Shown: piece after piece, positions 57,594 through 64,000 of the stretch
How positions within the stretch are numbered: position 1 is the first letter of the stretch
Layout of the letters: each line of letters opens with the position of its first letter
DNA from: Leptospira dzoumogneensis
GTDB lineage: Bacteria > Spirochaetota > Leptospiria > Leptospirales > Leptospiraceae
NCBI RefSeq assembly: GCF_004770895.1
Contig: NZ_RQHS01000016.1
Location: 1-64,000 of the forward strand
Direction of reading: 5' to 3'
Length of the DNA: 64,000 nucleotides
Made by a program: the position numbers and the translations under genes
Notes under the pieces: model-generated
What the model was told of the DNA's origin: nothing
Seen by the model: the letters and a program-made list of their open reading frames with translations, nothing else
Databases searched by the model: none

Positions 57594-58274
57594 ATGACCG
57601 AAATAAAAAACATGGGCCGGAAAAAATCCAAGATTGATCTGCTGAAAATTTTTTCCTTCATTTCACTCACTGGAATTTTTATCTTATCCGGCCCGATCTT
57701 ATCCAAAGATCTTTCCGGAATTTATAAAGAATACGTGGTCCAAGATTTTGAAACCGAAGTTTTTGGAGAAGAAAACGTAAAAGCAAAACTCGGTCCTGAT
57801 TTCAGTCCGGAAGTAAGGATCTCTACTGTGTTTAGAACTCCAGAAAGAGAATCCGAAAAATCTTTGTATATAGAATTAAGCGCGGAAAAAAATCAATCCT
57901 TTCAGATCTTATTCAAGAAACCTTGGTCCTCCAAAGAATTCGTAAAAGAGTTTAAATTCCATTTGTATGCAAACGATGGAGGGGGTTCTCTTTTTGTTTT
58001 GGTAAGAGACTCAACCTTGGATCAAAAAAAAATATTACTCACACATTTTAATTTTTCAGGATGGAAAGTTTTATCTTTGGATATCACTCGAAAAGTGAGA
58101 CAGGACGATCTAGTGACTCATAAAAATTCAGAACTTGTGTTCTTAGGATTTTTATACGAAGCTCCTTTCGAAAGAAAAAGAGGTACAAGAGAAGTTTTCG
58201 TGATAGATGATATTCTTGCTAAGACAAGACCTAAATATCTTCTATTTCCTAGCGAAAAAGCTTTAGTAAAATAG
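57594..58274 (+). CDS. FlaA-like flagellar sheath family protein (about 226 aa)
   Basis: FlaA proteins form a layer on spirochete periplasmic flagellar filaments. The start is uncertain: an ATG at 57594 or 57612 opens a basic region and a signal peptide (IFSFISLTGIFILSGPILS); an open frame begins at 57513. The mature part shows the FlaA-like patterns YVVQDFETEVFG, FVLVRDSTLDQKKILLTH and FSGWKVLSLDITRKVR. It may be a FlaA paralogue rather than FlaA1 or FlaA2. Its neighbours are not flagellar genes. Confidence 0.6.
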   Translation: MTEIKNMGRKKSKIDLLKIFSFISLTGIFILSGPILSKDLSGIYKEYVVQDFETEVFGEENVKAKLGPDFSPEVRISTVFRTPERESEKSLYIELSAEKNQSFQILFKKPWSSKEFVKEFKFHLYANDGGGSLFVLVRDSTLDQKKILLTHFNFSGWKVLSLDITRKVRQDDLVTHKNSELVFLGFLYEAPFERKRGTREVFVIDDILAKTRPKYLLFPSEKALVK

Positions 58275-58319
58275 CCGCGACCTTTTTAAAGCCGGCCATA
58301 GACGAAATATAATTCTTTT

Positions 58320-59345
58320 CTAATCTAAATTCGCAAGTCCTAGATCTTTTCTGGCCGGGTAAGAATTTCTTCTTCTTTCGAAATATTCCCAGTCCTGATC
58401 TTTCCAAGAGTTTCTTAATTTATGATCTTCTTCTTTTAAAAAAGTTTCCGTAGAGATAGGTTGATCCGATCTCAAAAATTCGGAAAGTGGAGGGAGTTTA
58501 TTCTCTTTATATAAAATACATAACTTCTCCGCAAGTCTATAGGTGCCAAGTAGTCTTCCCAATTGGCTATAACCTGCGATATGAGGAGTGAAGATCGAAT
58601 TTTCTAAACCCGCCATTTGTTCCGCGATCTTTCCCTTAGGAGGTTCCGGAGAAAACACATCCATCACCTTGTATAGATCCGTTCTGTTCAAAATAGTTTG
58701 GAAAGTATCTTCGGACCAAACTTCTCCTCTGCTTGTGTTCAGAAGAAGTGTACCTTCTTTCAATTCGGAAATTTTATCTTCGTCGAGCAAGTTTACCGTA
58801 GGATAAGGACCATCCGCAGTAAGAGGAACATGCAGACTGACTATGGAACATTTTAGGATCTCATCTAAAGGAACAGATCGATCTTTGATAAAAGGGTCGT
58901 TGTAGATATAAGGAACCTTCTTCTTTTCTAAAATTTTAGCGAATGTCTTGCCTGTGTTCCCGAAACCGATGATGCCTACATTCTTCTTTTTCAATTCTTC
59001 TTCCGAAAAAAAATGAAGAAGGGAAACCCAGCAATATTCAGCGACAGAACCTGCATTGCTTCCTGGAGAATTGATGAATACCCTGGATTCTTTTTTGAGA
59101 TCCGAAAAATTCACATGATCTGTTCCGGAACTCACTGTCGCAAAAATTTTTACACTAGGGAACGTTCGACAGGTCTCTCGATCCACCTTGAGTCTAGTGT
59201 TTGCGATCAATATTGTAGGCTTAAACTTTTCGATCTCTTCCGGAGATTTGGCGGGATAAGATCTCATGTCTAAGTTCCGGAAATGGGAAAAAATTTCCGA
59301 AGCGCCTACGGTTCCTTCCGGATAAAAAAGAATAGGAAGAGACAT
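58320..59345 (-). CDS. D-2-hydroxyacid dehydrogenase, PdxB-like (341 aa)
   Basis: The NAD-binding motif is VGIIGFGNTGKTFAKIL. The catalytic Arg lies in LLNTSRGEVW, Glu in FSPEPP and His in FTPHIAGYS. The region SPGSNAGSVAEYCW and HVPLTADGPYPTVNLLD closely resembles 4-phosphoerythronate dehydrogenase (PdxB) of vitamin B6 synthesis. Another D-hydroxyacid substrate is possible, because the C-terminal dimerisation part is short. Confidence 0.75.
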   Translation of the reverse strand: MSLPILFYPEGTVGASEIFSHFRNLDMRSYPAKSPEEIEKFKPTILIANTRLKVDRETCRTFPSVKIFATVSSGTDHVNFSDLKKESRVFINSPGSNAGSVAEYCWVSLLHFFSEEELKKKNVGIIGFGNTGKTFAKILEKKKVPYIYNDPFIKDRSVPLDEILKCSIVSLHVPLTADGPYPTVNLLDEDKISELKEGTLLLNTSRGEVWSEDTFQTILNRTDLYKVMDVFSPEPPKGKIAEQMAGLENSIFTPHIAGYSQLGRLLGTYRLAEKLCILYKENKLPPLSEFLRSDQPISTETFLKEEDHKLRNSWKDQDWEYFERRRNSYPARKDLGLANLD

Positions 59346-59457
59346 GAAGGAATCTTTTAAAAAAGGACCTGAATCGCCAATTTATTTTCCGTAAAAACTC
59401 TTGCCTTCTCGCACCCGATCCATACCTTCAATGCTTTCCAACCGGTAAATATTTCAA

Positions 59458-60519
59458 ATGTTAGAACGTTTAAAAGAAATCCCCCCGAAAATCTGGCTTT
59501 TTGCCTCTGGTTTTTTAATCCTTATATTACTGATCATATTCCTTCTCTGGGAACCCGGCTCAACCGGCAAAGAATTCGGTTTTGATGGAGGAGATTCTCC
59601 AGGCTTTACTGTAACTCAAAACGAGAATGGAGAATGGATCATCAATCCGGAGATCATGGCTACTTCTCGCGAATTATATAAAGACGGCCAATGGTTAAGC
59701 TACGATGAGATCCTGAAATATGCTGCGAATGGAGAATTGGATCTTGTATCTTCTCTTTGGGAATTGAGAAGGAAATGTCCCGCGGATTATACTCCGGAAC
59801 AATGTAACGAAATAGTAAAAGCTTTCATCTTAGAACAGTATCCTGGAGCGGATGGAGAAAGGCTAGTCGGTCTTTTCAGAAAATATCTTTCTTATGAGAT
59901 GGTATTAAGGGAATTCGAACAACCTAGAGGCAAAAGCCAGGAAGAAATTTACGAGATCATAAAGAAGAAAAGAAGAGAAATTTTCTCGGACCAAGATGCC
60001 AAGTTGATCTTCGGATTAGAAGAAGCGGAGAAGGAATTCCAGTACGGATACGACCAATTCCTAAGCGAGGTCAAAAATCTTCCCGGAGACAAAAAACTCG
60101 CAAGATATGAAGAATATCGTAAGGGAGTTTACGGAAATTATTATAATACGATCAACAAAAGAGAGCCTAAGTTCAATAAATACGAAACTGAACTCTATTT
60201 TAAAGAAGCGGACCTAAACAAATTATCCGCTGCGGAAAAAGATCCTCAGGTCCGTGCGATCCGAGAAAAATATTTCGGTAAGGACGGAGCAGATAGGATC
60301 GAAAAAGTCCTAAAAGAAATAGATGCGGAAAAGAAGAAGGAAGAGCAAACCGCACAAGAAGAACAGAACTGGCTAAAAAGCCATCCTACTGCAAGACCTG
60401 AAGAAAAAGAAAAAGCTCTGAACGAGATCAGAGTTAAAATTTTAGGACAAGAAGAAGCGGAGGCTTACGGTAGAAGAAAAGCCTTGGAAGAAGACCAAAA
60501 ACGTTTGCAAGGCAAATGA
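59458..60519 (+). CDS. Lipase secretion chaperone (LifO)-like protein (353 aa)
   Basis: A single N-terminal membrane helix (IWLFASGFLILILLIIFLLW) precedes a helical, charged periplasmic domain. The region REIFSDQDAKLIFGLEEAEKEFQYGYD resembles the RxxxFDxxxxxxLFGxE motif of lipase foldases, and the later REKYFGKDGADRIEKVL is similar to their helical repeats. LifO helps certain lipases fold before secretion, but no lipase is adjacent. It overlaps lnt by 4 bases. Confidence 0.65.
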   Translation: MLERLKEIPPKIWLFASGFLILILLIIFLLWEPGSTGKEFGFDGGDSPGFTVTQNENGEWIINPEIMATSRELYKDGQWLSYDEILKYAANGELDLVSSLWELRRKCPADYTPEQCNEIVKAFILEQYPGADGERLVGLFRKYLSYEMVLREFEQPRGKSQEEIYEIIKKKRREIFSDQDAKLIFGLEEAEKEFQYGYDQFLSEVKNLPGDKKLARYEEYRKGVYGNYYNTINKREPKFNKYETELYFKEADLNKLSAAEKDPQVRAIREKYFGKDGADRIEKVLKEIDAEKKKEEQTAQEEQNWLKSHPTARPEEKEKALNEIRVKILGQEEAEAYGRRKALEEDQKRLQGK

Positions 60520-62285
60520 TCCGGTTTTCCAGAAATCCGATCCGTCCATTTTTATACCTGATCGGAATTGCGTCCGGAATCCTTTTCGGAATGGAGCCCT
60601 TCGAATTTTTTCCTGCGGGAGGACTCTCCGCGTTATGCGCCTATCTTCTATTTTTAGAATTAAAAGAATGGAGACTTAGATCTGCGATCTTCTGGCTTTT
60701 GGGACTTTCTCAGATCATTAATCTGATCGTATTTTTCTGGATCCCCTCTTCTATTTCCGCAATTTCGGGAGCAGGTGCAGGTATTTCCTGGGCCCTATTT
60801 CTGGTATATGGTGTTTTCTCCCACTGCAAACTGATCGTCTTTTACTTAGGATGGAATTTCAGTTTATTTTTATATAATAAGCATATAAACTCTCCGGAGA
60901 GATCCATTCTATTCGGCTGGTTGATCTTTCCTATTTGGGGGGTTTTATCCGATCTGATCATGCCTCAACTTTTCCCTTGGTACTGGGGAAATTTAGCGGA
61001 AGGAAATCTTTCCTTTTCTCAAATCGCATCTTGGACCGGAATATTTGGAGTAGGATTTTTTCTACTTTTAGGAAGTTCTTCTTTAGTTTTAATTAGAAAT
61101 GCCTTCGGACAAAGATACGGGATTGCCGGGATCCTTATTTTCGGGATCGTTTGGACCTTAGGAAGTTTCAGGCTTTATTCCGCTCCGGATTATACCGTTC
61201 CGAGTTCCACTCCAGCAATTGAAGATGGGATCTTAAAACTTTCAGGAGTTCTAATACAGCCTAATACTAGTCCCGGCAAAAGAGAACTGGCTGAAAATCC
61301 TGAATTCGTAGGGCAAACGATCAGCACAAGTTTGGAGCTGGGACTTCGTTCTTCTTTGGAAACTTCTCCGCCTCCCGATCTTTTATTTTTACCCGAATCC
61401 GCTGTCCCGTTCCATGGAACCATTCCGAATGAAAATCCGGGACAAGGAGTATATTCTTCCACATATCACGGCGCATTAATGTATCTAACGTATAAGTCCG
61501 GCGCGGATATTTTATACAATGAATTGAATCGTTTTCCGGAAGGTTTAAAAAACCAGGTCACACTTCTTTCTTCTTCTAATGGAGAAGTGCAACGTTACGA
61601 TAAAAGAAGATTACTTGCTTTCGGAGAATATATTCCTTTCGAATCCGTATTTCCTTTTTTAAGAAAACTGTTTAAGGAGACTTCCTTTTATATTCCTGGA
61701 GAAGACCCTAAACCTCTGATGGGAAATCGTTCTTTGAGAAGAGAAAGACTTCCCTCTTTGCCTACGGAAGAAGAAACTCCTTTGATCCAAAATCCGGATC
61801 ATTTCCGTCCAATTTTAGCCGGCTCCGGCAAGGAAGAAAATATTTCCTACCAGATCTTACCTTTGATCTGTTACGAGGCAATGTTCTCTTATCTTGTAAG
61901 AGACTCCGTAAAATTCGCATCCAAGGATACGTATACTTTTTTTGTAAATCCTACAAATGATTCCTGGTTCTCTTCCGAAGTGGAAGCCTGGCAGCATGCG
62001 GGAGCGGTTCGATTTAGAGCGATAGAATTCGGACTCACAATGGTGCGTCCTGCAGTTACAGGAATTTCGCTCGCGGTGGATCCTTATGGTAGAAATCTAA
62101 ATCATCCGACAAAATATGGAGAAAAGAACACCAGATCCTTTTTACTTCCTGCTACAAAATTGAAAGAAGGAGGAAATACATTCTATTCAGAATGGGGAAA
62201 TTTTCCTTTTTATTTATATACGATCCTGGTATTCACGTTATTCTTCCTTGTAGGAAAAAAGGTATCTTTCAAAACTAAGGGTTAA
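60516..62285 (+). CDS. lnt: Apolipoprotein N-acyltransferase Lnt (589 aa)
   Basis: Lnt adds the third acyl chain to lipoproteins in the inner membrane. Six to eight membrane segments flank a carbon-nitrogen hydrolase domain. Its catalytic triad is Glu in LPESAVPF, Lys in YDKRRLLAFGEYIPF and Cys in LICYEAMF. An inserted stretch of about 40 residues before the Cys makes it longer than E. coli Lnt (512 aa). It shares an operon with the LifO-like gene and fits the lipoprotein-rich lifestyle of Leptospira. Confidence 0.93.
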   Translation: MIRFSRNPIRPFLYLIGIASGILFGMEPFEFFPAGGLSALCAYLLFLELKEWRLRSAIFWLLGLSQIINLIVFFWIPSSISAISGAGAGISWALFLVYGVFSHCKLIVFYLGWNFSLFLYNKHINSPERSILFGWLIFPIWGVLSDLIMPQLFPWYWGNLAEGNLSFSQIASWTGIFGVGFFLLLGSSSLVLIRNAFGQRYGIAGILIFGIVWTLGSFRLYSAPDYTVPSSTPAIEDGILKLSGVLIQPNTSPGKRELAENPEFVGQTISTSLELGLRSSLETSPPPDLLFLPESAVPFHGTIPNENPGQGVYSSTYHGALMYLTYKSGADILYNELNRFPEGLKNQVTLLSSSNGEVQRYDKRRLLAFGEYIPFESVFPFLRKLFKETSFYIPGEDPKPLMGNRSLRRERLPSLPTEEETPLIQNPDHFRPILAGSGKEENISYQILPLICYEAMFSYLVRDSVKFASKDTYTFFVNPTNDSWFSSEVEAWQHAGAVRFRAIEFGLTMVRPAVTGISLAVDPYGRNLNHPTKYGEKNTRSFLLPATKLKEGGNTFYSEWGNFPFYLYTILVFTLFFLVGKKVSFKTKG

Positions 62286-62300
62286 CTCCAAGGGGGATCT

Positions 62301-63071
62301 TTGTTAGAACATACATTCTGTCATCTCCCCGGCATCGACGTGATCGAGGAGGGAAAACTCTGGGACCAAGGAATTCTTCATTGGAACGAACTCAGAGAAG
62401 TATTAAAAGAAAAAGTAAAGTCTCCCTCAGACATGCATTCCAGATTACTATTGGACTCTCTGGATTTTTCCAGAAAGGAAATGGATAGAAAGAACTGGGA
62501 CTATTTTTTCTTCGCTCTACCCAGCCAGCAAAAATGGAGACTGTTCCCGATCATCAGAGAAAATCTTCTCTACTTAGATATTGAAACTTCCGGTTTAGGG
62601 AGCGGCGACTTTGTGACTGTTGTCGGGACCTATGACGGTAAAAATTTCAAAACATATCTGAGAGGAAGGAATATGGATGATTTTCCGGAAGAACTTTCCT
62701 CTTCTCACGTTTTTGTGACTTATAATGGAGCAGCATTCGATGTTCCATTTTTAGAAAAAGAATTCGGTAAAAAATTCAAGAACCGTCATTTGGATCTAAT
62801 GTATATTCTTAGAAGCCTTGGGATCAAAGGCGGCTTGAAAGGATGCGAGAAGGCATTAGGTATCAAAAGAGATCTTCCCTACGAAGTGAATGGCGCGGAT
62901 GCAGTTAGATTATGGTGGCAGTATGTTCAATACGATGACCAAGACGCATTGGACCTTCTTTTAAAATATAATAAAGAAGACGTGGTCAACCTGGAACTTT
63001 TGTTTATCAAAGCCTATAACTTAAAGATCAAAGAAACACGATTTTTTGGGGAAGTGATCCCCGAGGTTTGA
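62301..63071 (+). CDS. YprB-type RNase H-like 3'-5' exonuclease (256 aa)
   Basis: The start is a TTG with a strong AGGGGG ribosome site 5 bases upstream. The DEDD-type nuclease is shown by YLDIETSGLG (Asp-x-Glu), VFVTYNGAAFDVPFLE and KYNKEDVVNLELLF. The match is to the RNase_H_2 (YprB) family, whose members act on nucleic acid ends. The length suits the family core without TPR repeats. It follows lnt by 15 bases. Confidence 0.85.
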   Translation: MLEHTFCHLPGIDVIEEGKLWDQGILHWNELREVLKEKVKSPSDMHSRLLLDSLDFSRKEMDRKNWDYFFFALPSQQKWRLFPIIRENLLYLDIETSGLGSGDFVTVVGTYDGKNFKTYLRGRNMDDFPEELSSSHVFVTYNGAAFDVPFLEKEFGKKFKNRHLDLMYILRSLGIKGGLKGCEKALGIKRDLPYEVNGADAVRLWWQYVQYDDQDALDLLLKYNKEDVVNLELLFIKAYNLKIKETRFFGEVIPEV

Positions 63072-63072
63072 G

Positions 63073-63206
63073 ACGCAGAGGAAGTTGAACCGCAAAGATT
63101 GGGCACGCAGAGGCGCTAAGACGCAGAGATATTATTAGCTTAGCTACTTTTCCGAAAAAATCTCTCCGCGGCTCTGCGTGAGAAAAAAACTCTGCGCCTC
63201 TTCTCC
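63073..63206. repeat. CGCAGAG-type intergenic repeat
   Basis: The short motif ACGCAGAG recurs at least three times on the plus strand (near 63073, 63101 and 63121). It appears inverted as CTCTGCG near 63170 and 63191, together with CCGCGGCTCT twice. The two arms can pair into a large hairpin between two convergent genes. I recall similar repeats from unrelated phyla; no function is known to me. Confidence 0.6.
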
Positions 63207-63215
63207 GCGGCTCTC

Positions 63216-64000
63216 TTAACTCTGGGACTCTGATTCAGCGATCCATCGATAAGTTTCATAAGGTGGTTCCGTTTCTATAATTTCCACCCAGCCCTTGTCT
63301 ATAAACTTGCGGACCATAGAATGTAGGATCGCCATCGCAGTATTATAATATCCTGAATTAGCAACCTTCTCCCCCATAGCTTCTAAAGTTAGAGCGGAAA
63401 GATCGTATTCTTTTTCCTTAAGTCTGCGGATCACACCTCTTTCTAAGATCTGTAGCGTTTTATGAAGAAGTTTAATTGCCTTTTGAGGAGACTCAGGCTC
63501 CGGTCCATGAGCAGGCAGTAATCTGCGAATGCTCATTTTGGAAATCCTTTCTAAGGAACGGTAATAATCCTCTAGGTTTCCGTCTATCTCCGCATAAATA
63601 GAAGAGATGTTTTGGAGAACCAGGTCTCCCGTGAAAAATATATTCTCTTCCAGGATATAAGGAGTGAGATGCCAAAGATTATGGCCTGGAGTATGCAAAA
63701 AGCCGATATCTCTTCCGCCGGCATGGATCACATCTCCCTCTTCTAATTCTATATCGAATTTTAAGATAGGATCGATACGAGTTCCTCTACTTAATGTATT
63801 TCTTAAGTTTAGATTTCCTTCTTCTATTCTTATCAATTCTCTTTTGCGATCTTCCGGAACTCTATGTCCTTTGTACACCAGACGTTTAGAAGCTCTATTG
63901 AACATTTCCACATGTTCCAGATAATTTCCGATGCCTGAGGCCATTCCTTTCATTGCGTATAGTTTTGCGTCCGTATAATAACGGATCGTAAGAACGGCAC
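63216..64000 (-). CDS. Metallo-beta-lactamase-fold hydrolase (5' end outside window)
   Basis: The frame stays open to the window edge at 64000, so the N-terminal metal motif HxHxDH should lie beyond it. Later motifs are visible: FLHTPGHNLWHLTPY, IFFTGDLVL and LLPAHGPEP, with metal ligands His, Asp and His. A C-terminal helical extension contains ALTLEAMGEKV and may be a winged helix, as in LACTB2-like proteins. Substrates of this group include thioesters and RNA. The neighbour is convergent. Confidence 0.8.
   Translation of the reverse strand, partial: AVLTIRYYTDAKLYAMKGMASGIGNYLEHVEMFNRASKRLVYKGHRVPEDRKRELIRIEEGNLNLRNTLSRGTRIDPILKFDIELEEGDVIHAGGRDIGFLHTPGHNLWHLTPYILEENIFFTGDLVLQNISSIYAEIDGNLEDYYRSLERISKMSIRRLLPAHGPEPESPQKAIKLLHKTLQILERGVIRRLKEKEYDLSALTLEAMGEKVANSGYYNTAMAILHSMVRKFIDKGWVEIIETEPPYETYRWIAESESQS

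Overview
The window is most likely chromosomal DNA from a Leptospira species (a spirochete), probably one outside the low-GC L. interrogans group, because the GC content looks near 40%. This rests on several Leptospira-like traits: many small lipoproteins with loose spirochete lipoboxes (for example FINC, FVSC, FMFGC, ILYC), a DUF1577/PilZ protein, a FlaA-type flagellar sheath protein, and typical Leptospira neighbours such as hisZ next to purA. No database search was possible, so the species is an inference.

Region 1 (about 1-8900) is accessory and decaying. It holds unrecognised lipoprotein genes. Three of these have single-base frameshifts (1087-1724, 1768-2122, 2249-2930), one relic has three in-frame stops (3242-3552), and there is a 29-codon lipoprotein stub (3099-3188). 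It also holds a metallo-beta-lactamase-fold lipoprotein, a short beta-propeller lipoprotein, and two diverged tandem IS1595-type insertion sequences. The first IS has perfect 29-bp terminal inverted repeats. Both transposase frames are open through the element ends, with no canonical start at the expected N-terminus and no internal stop.

Region 2 (about 8820-30310) is core genome. It contains DUF1577-PilZ, an enoyl-CoA hydratase-family protein, a cell-wall amidase with a GerMN-like partner, a DEAD-box helicase, a methyltransferase, RidA, and modBAC for molybdate uptake. It also contains a SufT-like protein, ChrA, an AraC/GyrI regulator, a Phd/PIN toxin-antitoxin pair, the suf iron-sulfur operon (sufC, sufD, a Rieske protein, sufS, sufU, but no sufB) and an EAL protein.

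Region 3 (30310-33460) is an insertion carrying a type IIG restriction-modification gene. It begins with about 15 tandem CAGA units lying between its only good ATG and the rest of the frame. The present copy number puts the gene out of frame, and a separate TGA codon interrupts the nuclease domain. The methyltransferase and specificity part remains open. This is the most interesting locus in the window: an apparently phase-variable, currently silent restriction system.

Region 4 (33460-45640) is core: purC-purS-purQ with a response-regulator/PP2C phosphatase, ccmABC, a TPR protein, an orphan ABC ATPase, HMG-CoA lyase, a TIGR02757 protein, tRNA-Glu and tRNA-Lys, purA and hisZ.

Region 5 (45640-64000) holds a natural fusion of a glycerophosphate acyltransferase-type domain to a glycerol-3-phosphate dehydrogenase domain. 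It also holds two TetR regulators with visible operator-like palindromes (near an FGGY kinase and an old-yellow-enzyme gene), a yellow/MRJP-family lipoprotein divergent from an MFS transporter, and a FlaA-like protein. The end of the window has a PdxB-like dehydrogenase, a lipase-chaperone-like protein overlapping lnt, a YprB-type exonuclease, a CGCAGAG-type intergenic repeat, and a metallo-hydrolase that runs off the window.
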